Assembly: GCF_000002235.5 (NCBI RefSeq)
Contig: NW_022145599.1
Coordinates: 8,742,897 to 8,806,896 of the forward strand
From: Strongylocentrotus purpuratus
Lineage: Eukaryota; Echinodermata; Echinoidea; Camarodonta; Strongylocentrotidae
Direction: 5' to 3'
DNA: 64,000 nucleotides
The notes under the pieces were generated by a model. That model was not told where the DNA came from. It searched no databases and saw nothing but the letters and a program-made list of their open reading frames with translations. The translations under genes were made by a program, and so were the position numbers. Shown here piece by piece: positions 19,358 through 29,199 of the stretch (positions within the stretch are counted from its first letter, which is position 1; every line of letters begins with the position of its first letter).

Positions 19358-21254
19358 ATGGCTTTGTATTTTCTCTACTTCATCGTGATAATAGGTACGT
19401 ATCAGATTTGAATTATTAAAAAACTCCATTGTCGATCCATCACTCATTTCGAACCAAGTTTAATATCACAAGATATTGCTTTCATTTTGATTGCTCCAAA
19501 CGTGTCTCTGTTCATACTTCGCATTCAATGACATGTCTTTTGATTAAAGGCAAGTGCTCAATACTTCATTTATGGCAAAGAGTGGCATTTGGACGTTCAT
19601 TTTCACTTTGATACGTAAGACTAACTGTGCATGTAATAAAATCTGACTGGCATGAGCGCTATACAAGAACCCACTATTATTATTATTATTATTATTATTA
19701 TTATGTACGTCATCAAAATATCTTTGAACGAGGCACTGTCATGACTTTTGTAAAATATATCTTGGAATATATTTCTCATAACCATGATAGTAATTCAATC
19801 GCTTTATTGCCTTTTGAATATATAAACTTATCACCCTTTACAGCGCGACCTCAATAGAACACGACATCTGAGATCTGCAATTTCAACAACATAACTGACA
19901 TAATGCCATTGAATTTGTTTTATTGGCTAGAAAATTAATTTCAGAGTAAGATGATACCAATGAGCACCAAGATAGGTGGCTTTTGAAAACGACGACATTG
20001 GATCTAAGAATTTTGTCTTCTCTGTCGTCATAGCTGAGGCAAACTTAAAATTCGGCTTATGCTACTTTTTTAAAATTATAAACTTGACAAGTTCTTAGAC
20101 ATTTATTTTACTTAGATTGAAGAAAATAAATTGTTTTAGAAGTTAACTGAATACGGGCCATGATCCTTTATGGACAGCGAAATGAGACGGGAAGATCTAT
20201 GTCTGGACACAACCAAAATGATCGTTATCTGGGTGACCCGTTTTAAAATCACGGATCCTAACTGGCAATAACACTATTGCTCGAGAAATTCTAATTTGGA
20301 ATCTTAAAAATTGAATGACTGTTTCTCTCTCTCCCCCTCCCTCTCCTTTGAAGGAGGTTGCAGGGAGTGTTGAGAAAATAGCTTTTAATTATGATTTCAG
20401 TTTATAAAGCTGAAAGTGCAACATACATAGAGAAATAGTGAGGGAGGAGAGAGAGAGAGAGAGAGAGAGAGCCTGGAAAGAGAGACAGAGAGGGGTAGGA
20501 TAGGGGCCCGGGGTGTATGAGAGCACTAAGAGCGGGTGCAGTAATAATAAGTGCTAATTGCCTTTACGTCGATATTTATTTTTAAAAATGTTTACTTGAT
20601 TGGCCATCACTGACCTCATTACCATATTAATAATGCCCATTCAGTCAAATTACCTCCATAATTTCATGCATTTACAGCTGGAACAGCCTTCTGTAACCCC
20701 TCGGATAGGACGCCTACGTCTTGCAGTCACGGCAGTGGTCTTGAGCAGATGATACCCATGTTCCCACCGTGTGGCCAAACGTTGGACCAAAATGGGAACC
20801 TGGTCCAAACCATTGCTGTAGTGGTTCCGGTCTCATCTTTCATGGGCATGAAATGCGGAAGGCAGAATGGATTTGGGGTTTCGTCCGGACATAAAATATG
20901 CCGAATCCCGAGTAAGTATACGGACGTATATCCAACTTCTTTTGTTGTCAGGGACGGGGGGGGGGGGGGGGTGCTTAATAATAGAAACTACAAAAAGAAA
21001 TGGAAGATGAAACGACATAATATATATTGGTAAGTTTATGTCAGTGCTGGACAAACTCTAGAGCTAAGACATGTAGACTGGCCGTAAACAACTTGGAGCC
21101 ACCCCCCCCCCCCAAGAATCACAATTTTCATGTAAAGACAGTATTGGTGATCGTTCATAACATCATTCTTGGGGCGGGGGAGAGAAAATGAGAGCGAATT
21201 GTGTGAATGGATGTACGGTTAAAGATATAAGAATGGAATAGAATATAATGGAAA

Positions 21255-21296
<42 letters not shown>

Positions 21297-24200
21297 AGGT
21301 GGGATGGGTAGAAAAAAATAGAGATTAAAACAAAAATGCAGAAAGTGGTAGCGAAATGTAATTGTGAAATTAGTGTCTCATGCTGTCAGAGGCGTAGGCC
21401 TGTACAGAAACAGATGCATGGTGCAGGGTTCCCCTCTAAAGGAAACGGCGGAATTCACCTGGTCCTCGTCCAGTGTCGTCCTAAATTTGTCCTTATGTCA
21501 ATATGCCAATATGCAAGAATATTACTACTGTGTTCTGATTATCATTCATTTGGGGAAATTCATTGTGATTCCTTTTAGAGCCAGGAAACAGTACTGCGAG
21601 GCAACCCTTGACGTCGTTTGCTACATCAACTGCCACACAGATTGCCAGTACGACAACACGGCCCACATCCACGACCACTGCTCCAGCTCCAGCTTGGGTC
21701 TCATCAGCAGAAAGCACAACGAGGCTAGAAACTTCAAGCTCACTCGGAACTACTGAGCCTACAGATCAATCATCAATGAGAAGTCTATCTACAGTTAACG
21801 GCAAAGATACGTCGAGTACTGAAGTACGAGATACGATCTCTCAAGCCTTAACCCAAGGAATCACTAGTAAAGCCCCATTCACAAACATGAAGTCAACGGC
21901 ATTAGAAACTACACCGACTTCTCTGTCAATTACGTCGAAGGATACTACAACAGTTGCCGGACCGTTGCGAACACTGTCGAAGACCACTGAACCAACAACC
22001 TCAGCTGAATCTTCAGGAACACCGACGGGCACTGTGGCTGATTTGACAACAGATTCGTTGAGTACTGAACTACCACATACAATCTCCCATACCTTGACAC
22101 GAGGAATCACTATAACGGTCCCGTCCACAATAGGGAAGTCAACGACATTAAAATCATCTGAAACTACACCGATTTCTCTGTCAATTACATCGAAGGATAC
22201 GACAAAGGTTGCCGAACCATTGCAAACACTGTCGAAGACAACAACCTCAGCGGATTCTTCGGCAACATCGACAGGCACTGTGGCTGATTCGAGTACAGAT
22301 TATATACCTATTATAACAGACTTACCATCAACTCCAATAACAACACTTTCATCATATGTACCACCCACAACTGTTGACTTCTCTGAAACACCCACTTCGC
22401 TGCTTCAAACACAAGCACCAACAACACAACCCGCGCCAACATTAGCAACTACTCAACCAGATACTACAGTAGCCCCTGGAGTCTACAAAGGTAGGCTGTC
22501 CCAAAAGTTTGAAACAAACAAACAAACAAAAGTGACAAACACACAAACAAAACGGAACAAAAATGTCCCAAATATCTCGGATGAAAGAATTATTTGCAAC
22601 AAAGTTTATATCCTTATGCTGTTTCGAGAGAATTTAGAAAATATTTCGGTGGCATTATTTATTTCTAGAAAGAACTCTCGACTGTTCAGAAAGTTTGTCT
22701 CCACCCCGATATTTTGCTACCCCACCCCCTTGTTTTTATTCATTTTTAATTCCCCCCCTGCCAGAGTTTCCGAAGGGAGAGTGGTTTAATGCAATTTTTA
22801 ACGGCATGACTGCTTTTATTTTAAAGGGAGTGAGCCATTTTGGTCTTTATCTTCGATTCGCTTCGGACAAGTAAGATGCAGTTGTATTTGATGTTATACA
22901 ACTATAAGTCTTGAAAAAATTGTACTAGAGTTAACTTTTTAAAAAATGTCAACGCTTTAAAAAAAATAAAGATTTAGTCTATTTCAAAAAAATTGAGAAA
23001 CATATTTATTTGTGTTTTTGATAAAAGATTATATGGACAAATTGTAACTTAACAATACATATTGATCGGTTAAATGTATTCAGGTCGTAATGTTGATGCA
23101 AAATTTATGTAAATAAATTAGAATTACTTCTTTTTCCTCATTAACTTTTCAACTGAAGTCTTCGTCACAGATGAACAAGACAAAAGTATCATTTGGGCCG
23201 ATTTACACGGTCCAGACAGCATGCAGTTTTCTGTATTACGGAGTCTCGACGGAAAGCCATCGGATGTTGCCTTTGATCCTGTAGAGCAAAAAGTATACTG
23301 GTCGAGCAAGGAAAAGAAAAAGGTTTCGCGATCTGATTTGGTTGGCGGCTTAAAGGAAACTGTAATCAGTACGGCTGAGGGTGAGCTTAATTAAATTGGA
23401 TTTTAAAAAATATATATATATACACTTTTGACAATTTTCAGGTTGTTAAACATCTAATCTTCTGAAATAATAATCTTTTGAATATCTTATCTTCTAATCT
23501 TCTAAATTTCTAAACTTCTAAATTTATAGACTTCTAATCTTCCATTTTGTTTAATTCTTGCATTCTAAGCCTAAAAACGTCTAGTTTCATGTTTTTCACA
23601 TGCCCATTCTCTTTGTGTTGAGGAAATTGGGAACTTTTAACATAAGAAAAAGATTTTAAAGTTGAGTGACAAACTCGTCAATTTTTTTACTTTTTTAAAA
23701 TCTAGACTTCTAAATTCGAAGTTTCTAATTTTCTAAACTTCCATACTACTAGTCGCACTCGCCATCTCTTCCCACAGGAAAAAAAGAGACTGAAAAAGTT
23801 TTTGTTTAAATGGATGACAATAAATTCTTTAAGTTCTTAATTTCTAATTTTCTAAACTTCCAATCTCTAAAATTCTAAACTTCCAATTCGGTAAAACTTT
23901 CAACTTCTTAACCTATAAATTCTAATATACCTTTAATCTTTAAAAAAAATATATCATCTTTTAAACTTCTAACCTTTGTTCTTTGAACTTTATAAGCTTA
24001 CAAATCTATCTTTTATATCATCAAATCTTCTAACCTCTAGCTATTTATCCATACAGCCATGAATATGTATGACTATTTTCTTAACTCTTTCTTCAACAGA
24101 ACCCTTTGGAATTGTTATCGCGGTGCAGTCTCGATATCTTTACTGCGCTTACGAGAGTAAGGGATGGATCAATCGTGTAATGCTTAGGGACCCGGACTCC

Positions 24201-27200
24201 GAGGAACGTTTTGTGGAAGGTCTCGACAAGCCAAATGCTCTGGCTATCGACGAACAAAATGGGTACGTGTAAGATGAGTTCCAGGGGGGTGTTTCACAAA
24301 GACTAAGATCGTTTACAATAGAAGAAAATATTAGCAAGCCATGTACATCCCTCCAGAAATGGAGGCAAATGCTAAAAATGTGAATATGTTTATATTATTA
24401 TGAAGAAAAAAATAAAGAAGACCTGAAATGGTTATTTTACACAAACAAAAAACAAAAAAACAAAGACTAAGATCGACTTTAAGTTGGACTTAAATATGGC
24501 AGGCCATTCATACCACTGGTTGCTCTCACCATTGGTCTCTCAATTATGATCGTTAAATATTATTTTTTTCTTCAAAAATGGACTATCAAATCAGGTAAAT
24601 TCTGTAGATTTGTGATCGCGATTTGTACGTTCCTTGAGAATGAGAATGCCAGGAATGGTTGAAGGAACTAGTGGCATGAATGGCCTGCCATAGTTAAGTC
24701 GAACTTAAAGTAGATATTCATTGATTTTAAAAAACTAACTTTATTTTAAGTATTGCAAAGTTGAAACTTTGATTCGACAAGGTTATCAAAATTCAATGCT
24801 TGGAAACATTCCAAGGATTGATTATTATAAATTACAAAACGCTTAAATACAGCCCCGGCATAGCACCATAAAAGCTCTCCGATCGCTGCTGAGATGTGTG
24901 AGATCACAGGATATGGACATGATTTGCACAAGCAGACCATGTTCCATGACATCTCACACATTTTCACTGCCTGTTTTTTCATCTTCTCTTGAGTTCTTTC
25001 TCTTACTTCACTACCGTCAGGCAAAATGTATAATCTATTGCTTCACTCTAAACCCCGCGCATGGTTTTATTTTGATGACAAATGCAGCGAAACAAAAATA
25101 AAGGAATCTGTCGCTTGTAATCAAAATAAGACGTCGTTGTATGTTTAGCTGCACACACGTACGCGGTATGTTCGGCGTCTCAAGAGGGAACAAATGCCGT
25201 CCTTAATATCATTCCGGGGGGGGGGGGGGTTCAATTTGAAAGTCTGGTTTCTTTGATTGTTATTTAACCCCTATCCTGTGTATTTACAAACAAAAGAATC
25301 GGTTTCACATCCCCTTTTGAATGCCAATGCCTATGGTATCACATTTATATACACTAAACTCATTATAATTTGACAAATAATAGCTTTGCAATTATGTTCA
25401 TTCTTTATGGGATGTCGTCTGCTTGGGTAGTATCGGTCCATTTTGTGACGTCATTAAAACATTGTTATTTTTCTGGCGAATCTCTCGTATACCCCAGATG
25501 CTATTGAGGTAGTTGTAATTGTATTTTTTTAAATCACCCTACATGTAATTGACCTAAAACTTGTACGATGGCCATCTTTTAGCTTACCAGTTTCTAGTGA
25601 TACATTAGTTGACATATTTGTGATTTTTTTTTAAATTTCCACTTTAAAGTCAATCTTAGTCTTTGTGAAACACCCCTTTATATATTACTATACTAATTGG
25701 CAACAGAAATTAAAAGATAATGAATAGTTTTGTTTTATTTCGCTGTTGTGTCCTAATTGGATTCATATCTGCATTTCTTTATACACGCAATGGCCCAACG
25801 TATAAGTTTACTCTTACTCATGTATTATACATTTGTTTCTATATTTTGTATATTGTTTGCATACCTTATGTTTTATATAATTATCCATATTTGTTGTATA
25901 ACTGATTTGTTTGATTGCAGAAAATAAAGTCTTTGAAATGAAAATGAAAATATCTGCATTGACTATTTATGAGAATTACAGTTTCAATTTTATTTTGCTC
26001 GCTCGCCTCACTCACTTGCAATATTATATGAGTTTGTAAACAATATTAGTATTGGTGAAGAAACAGTTATATCATTATAATTATCATCATAATTAAATTA
26101 CTTCTACTACTACTAAGAAAAATAATAATGATAATATTAATACCATTATCTTTATTATTAAATTTCATAGGTATCTTTACTGGAGTCGTCACGAAGGAAT
26201 AGATCGGAAACTATTAAACGGAACCGATAAGGAAGGTGGCATTGAGGAGGTCATTCAACTGCAAATGTTCTCCAAGATGAATGGACTCACTATAAACCCT
26301 GATGGTAATAACAAATTAAAGAATTTTAACATTTCCAGTATAATTAATGATAGTATGACGTAATACATATGATTTGTAAGGCACCAAATCCACTTGAAAG
26401 TAATGGTCAAGGCTGCACAATCGATGGTAATGCAAACGCAAGATAGTAGGGACTTTTAGATTCGCACGAAGACAATATGCTACGATCGACGTCCTTTTAA
26501 TGCACTGCCTTGAATGGACGTCACACGTATCGGTCCACGCAAATCTAAAAGTCCCTATTTCCGTTGCTCCTGCGACTAGTGGCGGACTGGCCGTGTGGAG
26601 TATGGGGATATACCATCTGGGGGGGGGGGGGGGGGGTCATTTCATGATAAAATGAGTCGGTGGTTTTCATCGACTTATATCATGTTCACCGAATTCTTTT
26701 GTCACCGACTATTTGCCAGGCCTGTGATTGGTCAAATTTAGTCAGCGCTGACTAAATTGTCGGTGAACATGTTATTAGTCGGTGAAAACCACCGACTAAT
26801 TGTTTCATGAAACGCCCCCAGGTCTCAGAAGCCCATTGATATTTTGGTTTGAAAGCCTGTTCGTTTATGGTCTGAGCGGCGATTGTTAAAAAACAAAACA
26901 TAAGGAAATATCGAATTTCCCAACCGAATTTCAGTCGAGTCCCCAACCCCTATCCGCCACACCGTGCAACCTTTATTGCTTTGAGCTTTCATTTTGTCGA
27001 AAGATAGGATCAGGATTATTGTTGGGTTTCAGGTCAGGATTATCGTTGAGGATTAGTGTAGTCAATTTTCGGTCGAGGTTCAAATTGGGAATTTTGGCTT
27101 TGGAGTAACTCGACAACCCGACTTGTTCCCATTTCATTCTACCCCCCCCCTCTCTCTCTCTCTCTCTTCCTCTCTCTCTCTCTCCCTCTCTCTCTCTCTC

Positions 27201-28768
27201 TCTTCTCTCTCCCTCTCTTCTCTCTCTCTCTGTATACGCATATACTCCTACAAAGTCTTTCAAATAAATGACCAGCAACAGACAATGTTTAAGATAAAAC
27301 TTAACATTTCGATTTCCCCTGGCAGATTAGGATATTATTCGGAACAGTTCAGTCATTCCCCCCTTCAGGTCCCATTAATTTATTCTTGTATCTGTTTATT
27401 CTTACCTACATATACATGCATACATTACAATATACATACATACACACATTAATTAGTTTATTTATTTATTTATTTATTAATTCGTGTCCATGTGGAGAGG
27501 AACACCTTGACCTCCATTGTATTTTAAAGACGGGGGGGGGGGGGTACTTCAATTAAAGTAAACATTGCATGATGAGCAGGTAAAGCTTGGCTCGTATCTG
27601 ACCCCAACTTTTTTGAATAACTTTCTTAAAGTAGATATTCATTGAAATTGAAAACTAACTTTATTTTCATTATTGCAAAGTTGAAACTTTGATTCGACAA
27701 GGTTATCAAAATCCAATGCTTGAAAACAGTCAAAGTAATGATTATTATAAATTACAAAACGCTTAAATACAGCCCCTTGATTAGCACCTAAAGAGCTCTC
27801 CGAACGCTACTGAGATGTGCGAGATCACAGGATGGACATTATTTGCACAAGCAGACGATTTCCCATGACATCTCACACATTTTCAGTGCCTGTTTTTTCA
27901 TCTTCTCTTGAGTTCTTTAGCTTACTTCACTATCGTCAGATAAAATGTATAATCTATTGCCTCACTTTAAACCCCGCGCATGACAAATGCAGCGATGGAA
28001 AAATATAGGAATCTGCGCCTGTAAACAAAATAAGACGCCATTGTATATTCAGCCGGTCACACCCCACACCGCGGTATGTTCGGCATTTCAAGAGGGAACA
28101 AATGCCGTCCTTAATATCATTCCGGGGATTTTTCAATTTGAAGGTCTGGTTTCCTTGATTGTTAATTAACCCTAGCTATCCTGTGTATTTAAAAACAAAG
28201 TATTTTAGTAATGTGAATCGGTTTCATATCCCCTTTTGAATGGTTTGAAATGCCATCACATTTATATAAACTAAACTGCTTGGGCAGTGTTGGTCCATAT
28301 AGTGACGTCATTAAAACATCGTTATTTTCCCGGCGAATCTCTCGTATATCCCAGATGCTATGGAGGTGGTTGTATTTGTATTTTTTCTAAATCACCCGAT
28401 ATGTAGTTGACCTAAAACTTGTACGATGGACATCTGTTAGCTTACCAGTTTCTAGTGATACATTAGTTGACATATTCGTGATTTTCTTTGAATTTCCACT
28501 TTAAGGTACCCGACTATTCTTCTGCGATGAAAATTCGAAACAAGCTCTGTATTTGGACATCGGGTCAAGTAGCGCCGTCGTACTTATCAGAGAATACGAA
28601 CTCCGAGACGTTAGCATGGATGGTAATGGCGTTCTCTATTGGCTTGAGTCGGGCGAGAAACTTATTCTTGTGATGGATGACTATGAACTCAGCACAGATT
28701 TCAACATTGAGGAGGAAGGTCAATTCAATAACCCGCAACGTATCCATATCGCCCTCGTCAATTCTTGA
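19358..28768 (+). CDS. Predicted secreted mucin-like protein with a single YWTD (LDL-receptor-type) propeller, 7 exons, 654 aa
   Basis: Exons: 19358-19394, 20678-20911, 21579-22490, 23159-23380, 24100-24262, 26171-26304, 28506-28768. The introns are phase 1 except the fifth (phase 2), and all are GT-AG. Residues 1-16 (MALYFLYFIVIIAGTA) look like a signal peptide. Residues 17-90 hold five Cys (18, 28, 44, 72, 87). Residues 91-394 are Ser/Thr/Pro-rich, mucin-like, with an 82-residue tandem duplication. Residues 395-654 resemble one six-bladed LDL-receptor class B propeller, with blade-end motifs KVYWSS, RYLYCAY, GYLYWSR, RLFFCDE and VLYWLES. There is no EGF module and no transmembrane segment. 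It could be a matrix, mucus or ligand-binding protein. The start was chosen because ATG at 19358 has a good context and signal peptide; ATG at 19339 stops quickly. AATAAA occurs at 28869. No orthologue was recognised. Confidence 0.85.
19640..19703 (+). repeat. Retroposon tail: GAGCGCTATACAAG...(ATT)n
   Basis: GAGCGCTATACAAGAACCCAC followed by an ATT run matches the tail type at 58705-58797 and the inverted one at 7541. It lies in intron 1 of the mucin/propeller gene. Confidence 0.45.
20922..21578. other. Intron 2 of the mucin/propeller gene: simple repeats only
   Basis: It holds poly-G near 20957, poly-C near 21103, and a GA run with poly-G at about 21258-21297. Nothing else was recognised. 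The donor is at 20912 and the acceptor TTTTAG ends at 21578. Confidence 0.6.
21830..22300 (+). repeat. Tandem 82-residue repeat in the mucin-like stalk
   Basis: Unit 1 (21830-22075) and unit 2 (22076 to about 22300) encode parallel Ser/Thr-rich sequence. Shared landmarks are TIS-A/T-LT-GIT, TTP-SLSITSKDTT, V-A-PL-TLSKTT and TGTVAD. Similarity at both DNA and protein level shows one duplication inside exon 3. Both units keep the frame, which supports translation of this exon. Confidence 0.8.
23452..24045. repeat. CTTCTAAT/CTTCTAAA low-complexity array in intron 4
   Basis: Variants of CTTCTAATC and CTTCTAAAT recur throughout, giving a pyrimidine-biased degenerate array. It contains a few unrelated bases near 23580-23680 and 23760-23820. 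There is no coding signal. Confidence 0.7.
24312..24459 (+). mobile_element. 148-bp retroposed insertion with 16-bp target duplication
   Basis: ACAAAGACTAAGATCG occurs exactly at 24296-24311 and again at 24460-24475. Between them is 148 bases ending in an A-rich stretch (CAAACAAAAAACAAAAAAA). A long exact flanking repeat plus an A-rich 3' end fits LINE-mediated insertion of a short retroposon. No SINE promoter boxes were recognised, so the source is unknown. Confidence 0.65.
24709..25643. mobile_element. TTAA element A, copy 1 (935 bp, piggyBac-like ends, non-autonomous)
   Basis: TTAA lies at 24705-24708 and 25644-25647. Ends are AGTAGATATTCA (left) and, read inward from the right, AGTGGAAATTTA. 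Because it interrupts a recognisable palindromic MITE, the empty site can be inferred (AACTTAAAGTCAATC), which confirms the TTAA duplication. It shares most of its length with 27630-28500. No transposase was recognised. Confidence 0.8.
26449..26555. mobile_element. 107-bp MITE with GGGACTTTTAGATT inverted ends, copy 2
   Basis: This is a second copy of the unit at 8687-8798, including the ACGTCC/GGACGT core and the TA flanks. The two copies differ by a few substitutions and small indels. It lies in intron 6 of the mucin/propeller gene. Confidence 0.75.
26630..26815. mobile_element. Small fold-back unit with GTCGGTGGTTTTCA arms
   Basis: Arms at about 26654-26697 and 26758-26802 are inverted copies (GTCGGTGGTTTTCATCGACT against AGTCGGTGAAAACCACCGAC). 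Weaker inverted similarity (TTTCATGA) lies outside them. The hairpin is about 150-180 bases. No target duplication was defined, so the class is unknown. Confidence 0.55.
27148..27233. repeat. (CT)n microsatellite
   Basis: This is a nearly pure CT/TCC tract in intron 6. Overlapping Ser/Leu and Arg/Glu reading frames are artefacts of it. Confidence 0.9.
27630..28500. mobile_element. TTAA element A, copy 2 (871 bp), abutting exon 7 of the mucin/propeller gene
   Basis: TTAA lies at 27626-27629 and 28501-28504. Ends are AGTAGATATTCA and, inward from the right, AGTGGAAATTCA (10 of 12 identical). It is co-linear with 24709-25643. Its right TTAA is followed directly by G and the exon, so the splice-site AG spans the last base of the target duplication. 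Confidence 0.8.
28470..28505 (+). promoter_or_regulatory. Exon 7 splice acceptor built on a transposon edge
   Basis: The intron ends ...TTTGAATTTCCACTTTAAG with exon 7 starting at 28506. All bases up to 28500 belong to the TTAA element and 28501-28504 are the target duplication. The pyrimidines and probable branch site therefore come from the element, and only the final AG is shared with the original site. The inferred ancestral tract, now displaced to 27606-27629, was also pyrimidine-rich. Confidence 0.6.
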
Positions 28769-29019
28769 ACTAGTGATCCAGGGGCACATCCTTGATTCTG
28801 AAGAAAACAAATTAAAAAAGAGGGGGGGGGGGGGCACTGTTCCGAAAAAATGTCTGACAATTATTAAAAATAAAACCACTTTTTTTTTTTAAATCCAGTA
28901 AGGACATTGAGGTTTTATCGATATTTGAGATGGGGTGAAGAATATGTCATGATTTTATAAATATACCGGAAATATACGTTTTCTCTCTTTTTATACAACG
29001 ATAGTTATAATATTAATAA

Positions 29020-29180
29020 TAATTATGATAATAACAATAATTATAATAACAAACATTATGATAATCATATTACCAATAATGATAATAATTTTTTTTTTTA
29101 ATTATAAAAAAATAAAAATAACAAATAAACATTTTATAGCGCTCTTACACAAGTTAAACAGTTTTTCACAGCGCTTCACG
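29020..29180. repeat. ATA/ATT-rich tract plus TATAGCGCTC retroposon tail
   Basis: AATAATAATTATGATAAT-type simple repeat is followed by ACATTTTATAGCGCTCTTACAC and a second CAGCGCTTCAC. The GCGCT words match the other retroposon tails in this window. The element body is not recognisable. Confidence 0.4.
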
Positions 29181-29199
29181 CTGTTCAAACAAATTAAGA

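Larger units (their letters stand above)
24285..25676. mobile_element. Palindromic MITE (GGGGTGTTTCACAAAGACTAAGAT ends) with two younger insertions
   Basis: The left end is at 24287 and the inverted right end at 25645-25676. The inverted arms continue inward: GTTGGACTTAAATATGGCAG near 24483 pairs with the segment near 24685-24710. The family is the same as 5147-5456. It is interrupted by a 148-bp insertion (24312-24459) and by a TTAA element (24709-25643). It lies in intron 5 of the mucin/propeller gene. Confidence 0.75.

Noticed and set aside
21364-21756. Cys-rich alternative frame at the start of mucin exon 3 (YCEATLDVVCYINC...)
   Set aside because: It does not join in phase with exon 2 or exon 4, and the overlapping Ser/Thr frame stays open for the whole exon and joins both sides.
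26579-26960. hAT element bounded by TAGTGGCGGA and TCCGCCACAC
   Set aside because: The end match is short (about 8 bases) and no 8-bp duplication was found.
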